Source: Mycobacterium sp.
GTDB lineage: Bacteria; Actinomycetota; Actinomycetes; Mycobacteriales; Mycobacteriaceae
Reading direction: 5' to 3'
DNA: 64,000 nt
Assembly: GCF_004298145.1 (NCBI RefSeq)
Contig: NZ_SCRH01000039.1
Coordinates: 1-64,000 of the forward strand
The stretch's first letter is position 1. The number at the start of each line of letters is the position of its first letter. Shown here one piece after another: positions 1-11,087 of this stretch. The notes under the pieces were generated by a model. The model did no database searches, was not told the origin of the DNA, and saw only the letters and a list, made by a program, of their open reading frames with translations. Made by a program: the position numbers and the translations under genes.

Positions 1-161
1 ACCCCGCACAACTGGTCGCGATCGATCTCGGCCACGATCTCCACGAGGCGCCCATCAATCGCATTGCGCTGACCACACAACTCCGCCAACTCCTCGAACA
101 ACACCTCAAGACGATCGCCAGGACTCACCACCACAGCGCCAGCAGATGCGATCGACGACAT
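1..161 (-). CDS. DUF222/13E12-repeat family protein, N-terminal fragment (3' end off window)
   Basis: An open frame runs from an ATG at 161 to the window edge, giving 53 residues that start MSSIASAGAVVVSPGDRLEV and continue with LFEELAELCGQRNAIDGRLVEIV. This is the typical N-terminus of mycobacterial 13E12-repeat (DUF222, often with C-terminal HNH nuclease) proteins, a multicopy family associated with REP13E12 elements. Only the first tenth or so of a usual 450-550 residue protein is visible, so the HNH motif cannot be checked and it may be intact or broken. In M. tuberculosis the gene after pks11 is cyp139; here a repeat-family gene sits there instead, so the end of the polyketide cluster is probably a rearrangement point. 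Its molecular role is unknown. Confidence 0.75.
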   Translation of the reverse strand, partial: MSSIASAGAVVVSPGDRLEVLFEELAELCGQRNAIDGRLVEIVAEIDRDQLCG

Positions 162-332
162 AACGCCATCATCGCAGCCACCACCGACAACACCGGGCCA
201 CCCGACCCCCGCTTCGGCGGCCACCACCGCAAATCCCGATCCGGGAGCCAAGTCAGGGCACCGACGTCGGCCACGCATTGCCGTTCTGAGGAAAGCCGTT
301 GGTCAAACAAGGCCTCGACGGAAGTTACCCGC

Positions 333-1394
333 TCAGTGCCAGCGCAGCAGCACCAGCTCGGAACCGAAACCGGGCCCCGTCGCGAGCATCAGCCCGGGGC
401 TCCCGCCGGGCGGCGGTTTGGCGATGGTGTCCCGCAGGATATGCAGCACCGACGCCGACGACAGGTTGGCGATTTCGCCGAGCGAGCGCCAGGTCAGCTC
501 ATGCGCCTGCGGTGGCAGCCCGAGGCACTTGGCGATGGTGTTGATGACCTTGGGGCCGCCGGGATGAGTCACCCAGGCCCCGATGTCGTCCTTGGTCAGC
601 TGATGCGCGGCCAGGAACCGGGTCACGTCGTCGGCCAGGTACCGGTCGATGACGTTCGGCAGTTCGGGAGACATCACCAGCTGCATCCCGGCCGAGCCGA
701 CGTTCCAGCCCATGATGTGCAGCGATTCGGGATACAGCCGGCTGCGTGAATCGAGGATGTCGGGTCCAGCCGAACTCAGTTGCCCGGCGCGACCGTCGCC
801 GACGGCGACCACGGCGGCGGCGCCATCACCGAACATCGCCGTCCCGACCAACCCCGACACGGTGGGCCTGACCGCGGGGAAGGTGAGCGAGCACAGCTCG
901 ACGGAAACCAGGGCCGCAACGCCATCGGGTGCGCCGCGCAGGTAGTCGTGCAGCCTGCCCACTCCCGCCGCCCCGCCGGCGCAGCCCAACCCGAACAGCG
1001 GCACCCGGCGCACGTCCGGGCGCAGGCCGAGGCGCCCGACAATACGGGCGTCGAGCGAGGGCACCGCAACACCGGTGACGGTCGTGGTGACGATCATGTC
1101 GATGTCGTGCGGGTCCAGCCCCGCCTCGTCGAGAGCGCCCAGCAGTGCGTCGCAGCCCAGTTCCACGCCCTTGTCGATGAAGATCTCGTTGGCCTCCCCG
1201 AAGTCGGTCAGCGAGCGGTACCGCTCCAGCGGCAGCACGAAGTGGCGGCTGTTGACCTTGGCGGCGGCGTGCAGGCGCCGGACGATCCCTTCGTGTTCCT
1301 TCAACGCGGGGAACTCGGCGATGTGGTCGGTGATTTCGCCCTGGCTGTAGCGATGCGGCGGCAACGCACCGAACACACCCGCGATGACGCTCAT
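333..1394 (-). CDS. pks11: Type III polyketide synthase, Pks11-like
   Basis: 353 residues, the same length as M. tuberculosis Pks11, with the family N-terminus [18 protein letters not shown]. It is a chalcone/stilbene-synthase-fold enzyme expected to extend long acyl-CoA starters with (methyl)malonyl-CoA to alkylpyrones or alkylresorcinols. The nucleophile is Cys138 in FGLGCAGG; the His and Asn regions are seen as THPGGPKVI and [11 protein letters not shown]. The C-terminal [11 protein letters not shown] has Gly where the Pks10-like paralogue in this window has Cys ([11 protein letters not shown]). It is the last gene of the minus-strand pks cluster, 160 bp after pks9, and has its own promoter-like elements at 1449-1477, so it may be expressed separately. 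Family call is firm; assignment to Pks11 rather than another type III paralogue rests on position and similarity. Confidence 0.88.
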   Translation of the reverse strand: MSVIAGVFGALPPHRYSQGEITDHIAEFPALKEHEGIVRRLHAAAKVNSRHFVLPLERYRSLTDFGEANEIFIDKGVELGCDALLGALDEAGLDPHDIDMIVTTTVTGVAVPSLDARIVGRLGLRPDVRRVPLFGLGCAGGAAGVGRLHDYLRGAPDGVAALVSVELCSLTFPAVRPTVSGLVGTAMFGDGAAAVVAVGDGRAGQLSSAGPDILDSRSRLYPESLHIMGWNVGSAGMQLVMSPELPNVIDRYLADDVTRFLAAHQLTKDDIGAWVTHPGGPKVINTIAKCLGLPPQAHELTWRSLGEIANLSSASVLHILRDTIAKPPPGGSPGLMLATGPGFGSELVLLRWH

Positions 1395-1448
1395 GCTCTA
1401 CTCTCTTGATTGCCAACCAGCTTCAATACGATTCCCCGTAATACCGGA

Positions 1449-1477
1449 AGTTTATGCGGTTCGGTAGGGTCTTGCAA
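1449..1477 (-). promoter_or_regulatory. Predicted SigA-type promoter of pks11
   Basis: On the minus strand a -35 TTGCAA (1477-1472) is followed after exactly 17 bp by a -10 TAAACT (1454-1449, TAnnnT type). The start site would be near 1442, giving a leader of about 47 nt to the pks11 ATG at 1394, which is preceded by a purine-rich AAGAGAG stretch. The surrounding 160-bp gap is clearly more AT-rich than the genes on either side. Predicted from sequence only. Confidence 0.5.
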
Positions 1478-1554
1478 AAGTTTTAGGTATTCAACACATG
1501 TCTTATTGATGCGCCATTGTGTTCGCGTAATCGGGCCCGACAGCGGGGAATTCG

Positions 1555-4500
1555 TCATCCGATGTCTTCGTCATCCGCCGAATTGAGCGCCATGGCAATT
1601 AAGGCGTCGGGGCTCAAAGAGTCGATGTCGTCACCGGCAACACGTGGACCATTTTGATCGGTGACGGGCGTTTCCGGCATACCGGCGAGTAATAGGAGTT
1701 TGTCGAGCAATCCCGTTCGGCGAAGCTCGCGCAGGGGGATCTTCCTGAGCGCGGACCATATCTTTTCGTCGTCGGATTCCTCGTGTTCGTCATGAAGCAG
1801 TTGCCGGCGGAGATGATCGGCCAGCACGGCCGGGGTCGGGTAGTCGAAGATCAGCGTTCGTGACAACGCCATCCCGGTCTGGGTGGTGAGGCGGTTGCGC
1901 AGTTCCACCCCGACCAGTGAGTCGAATCCGAGGTCGCCGAAGGCGCGGTCGTGGTCGATGGCCTGGCCGTCCGGATGCCCCAGCACGGCCGCCGCGTGCT
2001 CGCACACCAACTCGACCAGCACACGCTGCTGTTCCTCGCGCGGCAGTCCGTGCAACCGTTGGGCCAAATCGGGTGAGCGGGCGACGGTGGCAGCTGACGT
2101 CCCCGCTGCCGGCTCCGCTCCCCCTGGCCCGGCGCCCAGCCAAAACCTCTCTCGCACAAAGCCATACGTCGGCAACTCGACTCGCCGGACGTTCAGGCCG
2201 GCGAATACGCCCGCCCAGTCGAGGTCGAGCCCCCGGGTGAACATTTGCCCGGCCGCGCCCAAAGTTGATTCCGTCTCGGGGCGATCCTTGGGCATGGTGG
2301 CCACCGACACCGCCCGCTCGGCGCTCAGCGATTGGTCCACGGCGGCCGTCAACGCCGCGCCCGGACCCAGCTCCAGGAAGATCGCTGCACCGGCCGCCTC
2401 GGCGGCGCGCACTCCCTCGAAGAAGCGCACCGGTTGACGTACGTGCTCCACCCAGTAGTGCGCCGACCCGTATGAGGCGTCAGCCAGCTGCCCGGTCAGA
2501 TTCGACACCAGCCCCAATCGCGGGCGCCCCGGCTCGATACCCGCCGCCACCGCGGCAAACTCCTCCAGCATGGGCTCCATCAGCGGCGAATGAAACGCAT
2601 GGGACACCGCCAACCGATGCACGCGCCGGCCCTCCTGCGCCAGCCGGTCCGCCAGCGCCACGACCGAGGCGTGAGCACCGGAGAGCACCACCGAATGGGG
2701 GCCGTTGACCGCCGCAATGCTCACCCCGCCGTCCAGCGCGGGAACCACCTCGGCCTCGCCGGCTCCGACCGCCACCATCACCCCGCCGGCCGGCAGCGCC
2801 GCCATCAGGCGGCCCCGGGCCGCGACCATTCGCGCCGCATCCGGCAGCGACAGCACCCCGGCCACACACGCCGCGGCGATCTCACCCACCGAATGTCCCA
2901 TCACCACATCCGGTGTGACGCCGAATGACTGCCACAGCGCCGCCAGCGCGATCCCCAGCACGAACAACGCCGGCTGGGCAAACTCGGTGCTCTGCAACAA
3001 CTCCGGGTCCGCACCCCACATCACCTCGCGCAGCGGCAGCCGCAACTGCCCGGCCACCGCGGCGGCGGCCTCATCGAAAGCGCGGGCGAACACGTCGAAC
3101 CGCTCATACAGTTGGCGCCCCATCCCCAGCCACTGCGACCCCTGGCCCGGAAAGACAAAGACCGCCTTGCCCGGCGCCGTGGCCCGGCCCATCGCCACAC
3201 CCGAATGTGACTCCCCCGCCGCCAACGCCGCCAATCCCGCAGGATCGCCGCCCACCACCACCGCGCGGTGCTCGAAGAAGGTCCGGGTACTGACCAACGA
3301 CCAGGCCACGTCGAGGGGAGCAAGATCCCCTCGCTCGGCCACGAAGGCCGACAATCGTTGCGCCTGATTGGTCAATGCGCGTTCGGACCGTGCCGACAGC
3401 ACCCACGGCACCGCGACGACTTCGTCCGTGCGCATGTCCGGTTGCGCCGTATCGGGCTGGGCGGGCGGCTGTTCCACGATGAGATGCGCGTTGGTGCCGC
3501 CCATGCCGAACGAGGACACTCCGGCCCGTCGCGGATGGTCGGTGGACGGCCACGGCACCGGCGTGGTATTGACTTGCAGTCCAAGGCGATTCAGGTCGGC
3601 CTCGGGATCCGCGCCGGCATGATTGAGGGTCGGCGGAATCGTCGAATGCTGGATCGCCAGGACGGCCTTGAGCAGGCCCGCCACCCCCGCGGCGGCACCG
3701 GCGTGGCCGATATTGGCCTTCACCGATCCCACCCGCACCGGAGCCTGCGCCCGCTCGCCGAAAACCTCACCCAGCGCCTGCGCTTCGATCGCGTCGCCGA
3801 CCTTGGTTCCCGTTCCGTGGGCCTCGACGTAGTCGATGTCGCCTGCCGTCAGGCCGGCGTCGGCGAGCGCACGGCGGATCACGTCAGCCTCGCCGGGAGC
3901 CGACGGCACGGCCTGGCCGCCCGCGCTGTGCCCGGCATTGCCCACGGCGCTGCCCCGAATGACGGCGCGGATGCGGTCGCCGTCGGCGAGGGCCGCGGTC
4001 AACGGCTTCAGCAGCACCAGCCCGGCGCCCTCACCGCGCACGTAGCCGTCGGCCCGCCGATCGAACGCATAGGTGTGACCCGACACCGATACGGCACCGA
4101 ATTCCCGTTCCAGCATGGCGATTTCGTCGGCCAGGTTGAGGTGGACCCCGCCCGCGATGGCCAGCGGCGACTGCCCGCTGCGCACGCTTTCGCATCCGAG
4201 GTGCACCGCCACCAGCGAAGAGGACTGCCCGGAGTCGACGGTCATGCTCGGACCCTGCAGCCCGAACACATACGAGATCCTGTTGGCGATCATCGCTCTG
4301 CTGATGCCGGTGAACGTGTGGTGGTCGAGATTGTCGGCGAGATCGCGCAGCGTCAGCGCGGCGTAGTCATCCGTCATCGCCCCGAGGTACACCGAGACCG
4401 GTTCTCCGCGCAGCGTTTCCGGCACGACGAAGGCGTCTTCGAGCAACTCCCAGCTCAGTTCGAGGCCCAACCGTTGCCGCGGGTCCATCGCGCACGCCTC

Positions 4501-4662
4501 CCGTGGCGACAGGTTGAAAAAGTCGGCATCGAATTGCTCGGCATCGCCGGCGAACCGGGTGCTTTCGTGCCCGTCGCACAGCAGACGCCAGAAGGGACCC
4601 GGGCCGGCCGCTCCGGGGAATTTGCAGGCCAGCCCGATGATCGCGACGTCTGTCGAGGGCAC
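1555..4662 (-). CDS. pks9: Type I polyketide synthase Pks9-like, KSQ-AT-ACP (loading-module architecture)
   Basis: 1035 residues from a GTG one base after the pks8/17 stop, so translation is probably coupled. Domains: KS about 4-415, AT about 500-810, ACP about 885-965 (Ser915 in LGFDSL). The KS active-site motif reads VDSGQSSSL: the usual Cys is Gln146, while the two catalytic His motifs (AHGTGT and ANIGH) remain. This Gln substitution defines KSQ domains, which decarboxylate malonyl-ACP to make a starter instead of condensing. The AT carries GHSVGE and HAFHSP, the malonyl-CoA type. There is no N-terminal docking coil before the KS (unlike Pks7 and Pks8/17), but a C-terminal tail of about 70 residues follows the ACP. 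I infer that it supplies the starter to Pks7 or Pks8/17. Position and length match M. tuberculosis Pks9. Confidence 0.88.
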   Translation of the reverse strand: MPSTDVAIIGLACKFPGAAGPGPFWRLLCDGHESTRFAGDAEQFDADFFNLSPREACAMDPRQRLGLELSWELLEDAFVVPETLRGEPVSVYLGAMTDDYAALTLRDLADNLDHHTFTGISRAMIANRISYVFGLQGPSMTVDSGQSSSLVAVHLGCESVRSGQSPLAIAGGVHLNLADEIAMLEREFGAVSVSGHTYAFDRRADGYVRGEGAGLVLLKPLTAALADGDRIRAVIRGSAVGNAGHSAGGQAVPSAPGEADVIRRALADAGLTAGDIDYVEAHGTGTKVGDAIEAQALGEVFGERAQAPVRVGSVKANIGHAGAAAGVAGLLKAVLAIQHSTIPPTLNHAGADPEADLNRLGLQVNTTPVPWPSTDHPRRAGVSSFGMGGTNAHLIVEQPPAQPDTAQPDMRTDEVVAVPWVLSARSERALTNQAQRLSAFVAERGDLAPLDVAWSLVSTRTFFEHRAVVVGGDPAGLAALAAGESHSGVAMGRATAPGKAVFVFPGQGSQWLGMGRQLYERFDVFARAFDEAAAAVAGQLRLPLREVMWGADPELLQSTEFAQPALFVLGIALAALWQSFGVTPDVVMGHSVGEIAAACVAGVLSLPDAARMVAARGRLMAALPAGGVMVAVGAGEAEVVPALDGGVSIAAVNGPHSVVLSGAHASVVALADRLAQEGRRVHRLAVSHAFHSPLMEPMLEEFAAVAAGIEPGRPRLGLVSNLTGQLADASYGSAHYWVEHVRQPVRFFEGVRAAEAAGAAIFLELGPGAALTAAVDQSLSAERAVSVATMPKDRPETESTLGAAGQMFTRGLDLDWAGVFAGLNVRRVELPTYGFVRERFWLGAGPGGAEPAAGTSAATVARSPDLAQRLHGLPREEQQRVLVELVCEHAAAVLGHPDGQAIDHDRAFGDLGFDSLVGVELRNRLTTQTGMALSRTLIFDYPTPAVLADHLRRQLLHDEHEESDDEKIWSALRKIPLRELRRTGLLDKLLLLAGMPETPVTDQNGPRVAGDDIDSLSPDALIAMALNSADDEDIG

Positions 4663-4663
4663 C

Positions 4664-7600
4664 TCAGGGGCCGACTTCGTCGTCGAGGATCGCGAAGAGC
4701 TGGCTCTCGGTGGCGGTGGCGAGGTCGTCGTCGAACGCGTCCTCGGGGTGGTCCGGCAGCGCGGTGGGCGACGGGCCGGTCGATGACGCCAGCAGGCCGT
4801 CGAGCCGGGTGACGAGCTGCGCCCTGTCGCCGGGGCTCAGATCGGGCGCGCTGAGCAGTGTTTGCAGTTCCCGCGCGATGTCGTTGAACCGGGCCATGCG
4901 ATCGGGCGGGGTGGCCGGGGCGGCTACGGCGTTGGTGGCCAGCTCGGTGCCGAGGTGCTCGGCGAGGGCGGCAGGCCTGGGGTGATCGAAGATCAGCGTC
5001 GGGGAAAGCGTCAGCCCGGTGGCGATTTTGAGCCGGTTGCGCAGCTCGACGGCGGTCAGCGAATCGAAACCGAGGTCGCCGAACGCGTCGTCGGCGTTGA
5101 CATCCGCGGTGGTGTGCCCCAGCACCGCGGCCGCGTTGCCGCAGACCAGCTCCACCAATTCGGCGTGGCGTTGTTCGGGACTCAGGCCGTCCAGCCGCGC
5201 CCGCAGCCCGGTCAGGGACACCATGTCGGTGTGCTCCAGGACCCGGCGGGCCGGGCGGGTGGCCAGCTGGCTCAGCAGCGGCGGCAGCGCGGCGCTGTGG
5301 TGGGCCAGCGCGGCCCTGTCGAGGCGGGTGCCCACCACCATGGGCTGTTCGCCCAGCAGCGCGGCGTCCAACAGTTCCAGCGCTTGCCGAGTGGACAGCG
5401 CGCTCAGCCCGGCCCGGCTCATCCTGGCCCTGTCGACGTCACCGAGGTGTCGCGTCATCGTCGACGGTTCTTCCCACATCCCCCAGGCCACCGACAACCC
5501 CGGGAGTCCGTGGGCGTGGCGATGGACCGCCAGCGCGTCGAGGAAGCTGTTGGCCGCCGCGTAGTTGCCCTGACCCGGCGCGCCCACGATTCCGGCCATC
5601 GACGAAAAGGCCACGAACGCGGACAGATCCAGTTCTTTGGTCAGCTCATGCAGGTTCCACGCGCCGTCGACCTTGGCCCGCAGCACCGTGTCGATGCGCG
5701 CGGGGGTCAACGACGCGACCACCGCGTCGTCGAGCACCCCGGCGGCGTGGAACACCGACCGCAACGGGTACTCGGCCGGCACCCGTGCCAGCAGGGCCGC
5801 CACCGCGGCCCGGTCGCCGACGTCGCACGCCACCACCGACACCTCGGCCCCCGCGTCGCGCAATTCGGCGGCCAGCTCGGTCATTCCGGCCGCCTGTTCC
5901 CCGCTGCGGCTGACCAGCATCACGTGGGGCACCCGGTGCCGCTCGACGAGGTGACGAGCCACCGCCGAACCCGCCATGCCGGTGCCGCCGGTGATCAGCG
6001 CCGTCCCGCCAGCCAGCCCCGCCGGCCCGTCCGGCACGGTGAGCACGACCTTGCCGATGTGGCGGGCCTGGCTCACAAACCGGTACGCGTCGGCGGCGCA
6101 ACGCGCGTCGAAAGCCTTGACGGGCAACGGCGCCAAGACCCCGCCGGCGAACAACTCCATCAACTCGGCAAGCATCTCCGCGATGCGATCCGGGCCGGCC
6201 TCCATCAGATCGAACGCGCGATACCCCACCCCGGGATGGGCGTGCGCGACGGCGTGCGGATCACGCAAATCGGTCTTGCCCATTTCGATGAAACGGCCAC
6301 CGGGGCCCAGCAGCCGCAGCGACGCGTCGTTGAACTCGCCGGCCAGCGAGTTGAGCACCACATCCATCCCGCCGGCGGTGGCGAACTTCTTCTCGAACTC
6401 CAGCGTCCGCGAATCCGCGATGTGCGCATCGTCGAACCCCATGGCGCGCAGCGTGTCCCACTTACCGCGGCTCGCCGTCGCGAACACCTCCGCGCCCCAA
6501 TGCCGGGCCAGCTGGACCGCGGCCATACCCACGCCGCCGGTGGCGGCGTGCACCAGCACGCGTTGTCCCGCCCGCAATCCGGCCAGCACCGACAGCCCGT
6601 AGTACGCGGTCAGGAACACCACCGGCACGCCCGCGGCCTGAGCCATCGACCAGCCCCGCGGCACTGGGGTCACCAGCCGACGATCGACGGCCGCTTCCGA
6701 GCCCGCCAGCCCGAATATCCCCAGCACCGCGTCGCCGACGGCAACATCGGTGACGCCGGAACCGAGTTCGGTCACGATGCCGGCACCCTCGGCGCCCAAC
6801 TGCGCGGCACCCGGATACATGCCCAGCGCCACCAGCACATCCCGGAAATTCACCCCGGCCGCAGCCACCCTCACCCGCACCTGACCGGCTTCCAGTTCCG
6901 CCGGCGGGTACTCCTGCACCGCCAAATCCTCCAGCGTCCCGGCATCGCCGGCGGCCAACCGCCACACCGACGGCGCCTCGGGCAACCGCAACAGCGCCCG
7001 CTGGCCGGCCGGTTTCAGCCGGGCGCTATAGGCCACACCGGCACGCACCACCAATTGCGGTTCGCCACAACCGATCACCGCCGCGATGTCCAACGATCCA
7101 TCCGTATCCACGAGCACCACGCGGCCCGGGTGCTCGGCCTGCGCCGAGCGCACCAGCCCCCACACGGCCGCTCCGGCCAGGTCGGCCACGTCCGCGACCC
7201 TCTCGGTGGCCAATCCCACCGCCCCGCGGGTCAGCACCACCAACGTCCCGCCCGCATCACCGGCCAGCCAGGACTGCAGCACGCCCAGCGCCTCGTGGGT
7301 GGCCGCGTAGACCGAGGCGACCGCGCCCGAATCGGCGGACGGCGACTCCCATACGGTGATATCGCCGCCAATTTCGTTGCCGGGCGGCGAAACCGGCGGT
7401 GAGATCGGCGACCACACCACGTCCAGGAGCTCGCCGCTGCCGGAGCGGGCCGCCACGGCCGCGGTCAATTGATCGGCCGAGACGGCACGCGTCACCAGCT
7501 CCCGCACCGACAACACCGGGAGGCCCGACGAATCGGCCAGCTCCACCGACACGGCACCGGCGCCGACCGGCGCCAGCCTCACCCGGACCCGCGACGCTCC

Positions 7601-10600
7601 GGCGGCGTGCAGGCTCACCCCCTGCCAGGAGAACGGCAGCACGGTCTCGATCCGCTCGTCGGCGACCCCGAGCGCGTGCAGCGCCGCGTCGAGCACCACC
7701 GGGTGGATGCCGAAGCCACCGGTCGCGACTCCCGCGTTCTGCGGCAGTTCGACCTCGGCGAAGATCTCGTCGCCCCGCCGCCACACTGCCCGCAACCCCT
7801 GAAAGGCCGGACCATACCCATAGCCCCGGGCCGCCAATCCCTCATACGCGCCCGCCACGTCCACCACGTCCGCACCGATGGGCGGCCACACCGACAAATC
7901 GGACACGGGGGCGGCCGCGCCGTCACCCAGCACACCCTCGGCGTGCAACATCCAATCCGCTTGCGCGACACGCGAATACACGGCGACCGGCCGCGAACCC
8001 GCCGCGTCTGCGGCGTCCACCACCACCTGAAGCTGCACGACGCCACCGGCCGGCACCGACGGAACCACCAGTGGCGCCGACAGAGTGAGCTCTTGGATCA
8101 CCGAACAGCCGACCTCATCACCGGCCCGCAACGCCAACTCCACGAAGCCCGCCCCAGGAAACAGCACCGTGCCGGTCACCGCGTGGTCGGCCAGCCAGGG
8201 TTGCGCGGCCGTCGACAGCCGGCCGGTCAACACCACACCGCCGGAATCCGGCCGGTCCACGACCGCGCCCAGCAACGCATGTTCGGCCTCGGCCAACCCC
8301 AGACTGGCGATGTTCGCCGAACCCACCGAATCGCTCGACAGCCAAAACCTGCGTCGCACAAAGGCATACGTCGGCAACTCGATTCGCCGGGCATTCAGGC
8401 CGGCGAACGCCGCTGACCACTCCACGTCCGAACCGGTCGCGAAAAGCTGTCCGGCCGCCAACAGCAGCGAGTCGACCTCGGGGCGTCCCTTGGCCATCGA
8501 CACCACCGACATCGCGCGGTCGGTCGTCAGGGACCGCTCGACCGCGGCCGTCAACGCCGCGCCCGGGCCGACCTCCAGAAACACCCCGGCGCCCAGGGAT
8601 TCGGCCAGCTGCACACCATCGACGAATCGCACCGGCCTGCGTACATGGTCAACCCAGTATCCGACCGTCCCATAGTCGGGGCCGGCCAGTTGCCCGGTCA
8701 GGTTGGACACCAGCGCGATCCGCGGTTCGCTTGCCGACATGCCGGCGGCCACCGCGGAGAAGTCTTCCATCATGGGTTCCATCAGCGGGGAGTGGAACGC
8801 GTGCGAGACCGACAGTTTCCGGGCCCGCGCGCCGCCGTCCGCCAACCGCTCCGCGACCGCCGTGACCGCGGCCTCCGAACCGGAAAGCACCAGCGATTGC
8901 GGGCCATTGACCGCCGCGATACCGACGTCGCCGTTCAGCAGGGGCGCGACCTCGGCCTCGGTCGCGGTCACGGCCACCATCACCCCACCGGGCGGCAGCT
9001 GCGCCATCAACCGGCCCCGGGCCGCCACCAGTCGCGCCGCGTCGGGCAGCGACAGCGCGCCGGCCACACACGCCGCGGCGATCTCCCCCACCGAGTGGCC
9101 GATCACCACATCCGGTGTGACACCGAAGGATTCCCACAGCGCGGCCAACGCGATCTCGAGCACGAACAACGCGGGTTGGGCAAATTCGGTGCTCTGCAAC
9201 AACTCCGCGTCGGCGCCCCACATCACCTCGCGCAACGGGAGCCGGGAATGGCCGTCCACCGCGGCCACCGCCTCGTCAAACGCCCGGGCGAACGCGGGAA
9301 ATCGTTCGTAGAGCGCCGCACCCATGCCCAGCCACTGCGAACCCTGACCGGGAAACACGAACACGCGCTTGCCCACCGAGCGGGTGCGCCCGGCGACGAC
9401 GTCGGGGCCCGGCGCACCGGACGCCAACCCCGCCAGCCCCGCCATCAGGTCCTCGCGATCGGCACCGACCAGCACCGCGCGGTGCTCGAATGCCGCCCGG
9501 GTGGTCGCCAACGACCAGCCCACGTCCACCGCGGGCACACCCGCGTTGGCGCCCAGATGGTCCAGCAGCCGTTGCGCCTGGCCGGCCAGCGCATCGGTCG
9601 ATCTCGCCGAAACAACCCATGGGACAACCGGATTCGTGTCATCCGACGCGGGCTTTCCGTGCGGTTCTGGGCTCGGTCCTGGGATCGCTTCAAAGGGGGC
9701 CTGCTCGACGATCACGTGCGCGTTGGTGCCGCTGATCCCGAAGGACGACACCCCCGCCCGCCGCAGCCCGCCATGATCCGGCCACGGCCGCGGCTCCGTC
9801 AGCAGCGACACCGCGCCGGCCGACCAGTCCACGTGCGGCGACGGGACATCCACGTTCAGCGTCTGGGGCAGCACCCCGTGCCGCATCGCCTGCACCATCT
9901 TGATCACCCCGGCCACCCCCGCCGCCGCCGAGGTGTGACCGATGTTGGATTTGATCGACCCCAACCACAGCGGCCGGTCCGCCGGGCGATCCTGCCCGTA
10001 GGTGGCCAGCAGCGCCTGCGCCTCGATCGGGTCCCCGAGCACCGTCCCGGTCCCGTGGCCCTCCACCACATCCACGTCCGCGGCCGTCAATCCGGCGCTG
10101 GCCAAGGCCGAACGGATGACCCGCTGCTGCGACGGGCCGTTCGGCGCGGTCAAACCGTTGGACGCGCCGTCCTGGTTCACCGCCGTGCCCCGCAGCAACG
10201 CCAGGACCGGATGCCCCAGGCGCCGGGCGTCGGCCAACCGCTCCAGCACCAGCACACCCGCGCCTTCCGACCACGAAGTCCCGTCCGCCGCACCGGCATA
10301 CACCTTGCAGCGGCCGTCGGGTGCCAGCGCCCGCTGCCGGCTGAACTCGACGAACGCCGCGGGGGTGGCCATCACCGTCACGCCACCGGCCAGCGCCAGG
10401 TCGCATTCCCCGGACCGCAACGACTGCGCGGCCAGATGCATGGAGACCAACGACGACGAACACGCGGTGTCCACCGACACCGCGGGCCCCTCCAGCCCCA
10501 ACACATACGACACCCGGCCCGAGGTCACGCTCAGGGTCGAGCCGGTGAGCCCGTAGCCCTCCAGCTCGCCCTTCACCTCGCCGCCATACCCGGCGTGGAT

Positions 10601-11068
10601 GACGCCGGCGAACACTCCGGTCGCTGTGCCGCGCAACGCCAAGGGGTCAATGCCCGCCCGCTCCAACGCTTCCCAGCAGATCTCCAGCATCATCCGCTGC
10701 TGGGGATCCATGGCCAGCGCCTCGCTGGGCCCGATGCCGAAGAATCCGGCGTCGAAGTCACCCGCGTCCCGCAGGAAGCTGCCCTGCCGGGTGTACATCT
10801 TTCCCTTCGCGTCGGGATCCGGGTCGTACAGGCCCTCGACGTCCCAGCCGCGATCGAGCGGAAAGTCCGACACCGTGTCCCGGCCCTCAACCACCAAGTC
10901 CCACAATGCCTCCGGCGTGTCCACCCCGCCGGCATAGCGGCAGGCCATGCCCACCACCGCCACCGGCTCGGACAGCTGGCCCTCCAGCTCAGCGACGCGC
11001 CGCCGGGTCCGCCTGAGATCCGCCGTGAGGCGTTTCAGGTAGTCGACGTGCTGCGCGGTGCCCGGCAT
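4664..11068 (-). CDS. pks8/17: Type I polyketide synthase Pks8/Pks17 as one intact protein (KS-AT-DH-ER-KR-ACP)
   Basis: 2134 residues from ATG 11068, chosen because AAGGAG lies about 7 nt upstream and the protein then begins with a docking coiled coil (about residues 5-35); the open frame continues to 11245 but that part overlaps pks7. Order: KS with Cys203 (VDTACSSSL), AT with Ser659 (GHSVGE, HAFHSP: malonyl type), DH with His962 (HxxxGxxxxP) and a DAALH motif, ER with a glycine-rich NADPH loop (ATGGVG), KR with [11 protein letters not shown] (B-type) and the Ser/Tyr/Asn catalytic set, ACP with Ser2003. All sites look functional, so one cycle should give a fully reduced two-carbon extension. 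In M. tuberculosis the same enzyme is split into pks8 and pks17; here there is no break. The pair has been tied to mono-methyl-branched unsaturated fatty acids. Confidence 0.9.
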   Translation of the reverse strand: MPGTAQHVDYLKRLTADLRRTRRRVAELEGQLSEPVAVVGMACRYAGGVDTPEALWDLVVEGRDTVSDFPLDRGWDVEGLYDPDPDAKGKMYTRQGSFLRDAGDFDAGFFGIGPSEALAMDPQQRMMLEICWEALERAGIDPLALRGTATGVFAGVIHAGYGGEVKGELEGYGLTGSTLSVTSGRVSYVLGLEGPAVSVDTACSSSLVSMHLAAQSLRSGECDLALAGGVTVMATPAAFVEFSRQRALAPDGRCKVYAGAADGTSWSEGAGVLVLERLADARRLGHPVLALLRGTAVNQDGASNGLTAPNGPSQQRVIRSALASAGLTAADVDVVEGHGTGTVLGDPIEAQALLATYGQDRPADRPLWLGSIKSNIGHTSAAAGVAGVIKMVQAMRHGVLPQTLNVDVPSPHVDWSAGAVSLLTEPRPWPDHGGLRRAGVSSFGISGTNAHVIVEQAPFEAIPGPSPEPHGKPASDDTNPVVPWVVSARSTDALAGQAQRLLDHLGANAGVPAVDVGWSLATTRAAFEHRAVLVGADREDLMAGLAGLASGAPGPDVVAGRTRSVGKRVFVFPGQGSQWLGMGAALYERFPAFARAFDEAVAAVDGHSRLPLREVMWGADAELLQSTEFAQPALFVLEIALAALWESFGVTPDVVIGHSVGEIAAACVAGALSLPDAARLVAARGRLMAQLPPGGVMVAVTATEAEVAPLLNGDVGIAAVNGPQSLVLSGSEAAVTAVAERLADGGARARKLSVSHAFHSPLMEPMMEDFSAVAAGMSASEPRIALVSNLTGQLAGPDYGTVGYWVDHVRRPVRFVDGVQLAESLGAGVFLEVGPGAALTAAVERSLTTDRAMSVVSMAKGRPEVDSLLLAAGQLFATGSDVEWSAAFAGLNARRIELPTYAFVRRRFWLSSDSVGSANIASLGLAEAEHALLGAVVDRPDSGGVVLTGRLSTAAQPWLADHAVTGTVLFPGAGFVELALRAGDEVGCSVIQELTLSAPLVVPSVPAGGVVQLQVVVDAADAAGSRPVAVYSRVAQADWMLHAEGVLGDGAAAPVSDLSVWPPIGADVVDVAGAYEGLAARGYGYGPAFQGLRAVWRRGDEIFAEVELPQNAGVATGGFGIHPVVLDAALHALGVADERIETVLPFSWQGVSLHAAGASRVRVRLAPVGAGAVSVELADSSGLPVLSVRELVTRAVSADQLTAAVAARSGSGELLDVVWSPISPPVSPPGNEIGGDITVWESPSADSGAVASVYAATHEALGVLQSWLAGDAGGTLVVLTRGAVGLATERVADVADLAGAAVWGLVRSAQAEHPGRVVLVDTDGSLDIAAVIGCGEPQLVVRAGVAYSARLKPAGQRALLRLPEAPSVWRLAAGDAGTLEDLAVQEYPPAELEAGQVRVRVAAAGVNFRDVLVALGMYPGAAQLGAEGAGIVTELGSGVTDVAVGDAVLGIFGLAGSEAAVDRRLVTPVPRGWSMAQAAGVPVVFLTAYYGLSVLAGLRAGQRVLVHAATGGVGMAAVQLARHWGAEVFATASRGKWDTLRAMGFDDAHIADSRTLEFEKKFATAGGMDVVLNSLAGEFNDASLRLLGPGGRFIEMGKTDLRDPHAVAHAHPGVGYRAFDLMEAGPDRIAEMLAELMELFAGGVLAPLPVKAFDARCAADAYRFVSQARHIGKVVLTVPDGPAGLAGGTALITGGTGMAGSAVARHLVERHRVPHVMLVSRSGEQAAGMTELAAELRDAGAEVSVVACDVGDRAAVAALLARVPAEYPLRSVFHAAGVLDDAVVASLTPARIDTVLRAKVDGAWNLHELTKELDLSAFVAFSSMAGIVGAPGQGNYAAANSFLDALAVHRHAHGLPGLSVAWGMWEEPSTMTRHLGDVDRARMSRAGLSALSTRQALELLDAALLGEQPMVVGTRLDRAALAHHSAALPPLLSQLATRPARRVLEHTDMVSLTGLRARLDGLSPEQRHAELVELVCGNAAAVLGHTTADVNADDAFGDLGFDSLTAVELRNRLKIATGLTLSPTLIFDHPRPAALAEHLGTELATNAVAAPATPPDRMARFNDIARELQTLLSAPDLSPGDRAQLVTRLDGLLASSTGPSPTALPDHPEDAFDDDLATATESQLFAILDDEVGP

Positions 11069-11087
11069 CGTTGCTCCTTGTGGGGTC

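Noticed and set aside
1555..4662. Pks9 as an inactive pseudoenzyme because of the missing KS Cys
   Set aside because: The replacement is specifically Gln, both KS His motifs and the AT and ACP active sites are intact, and the frame is open, which fits a KSQ loading module better.
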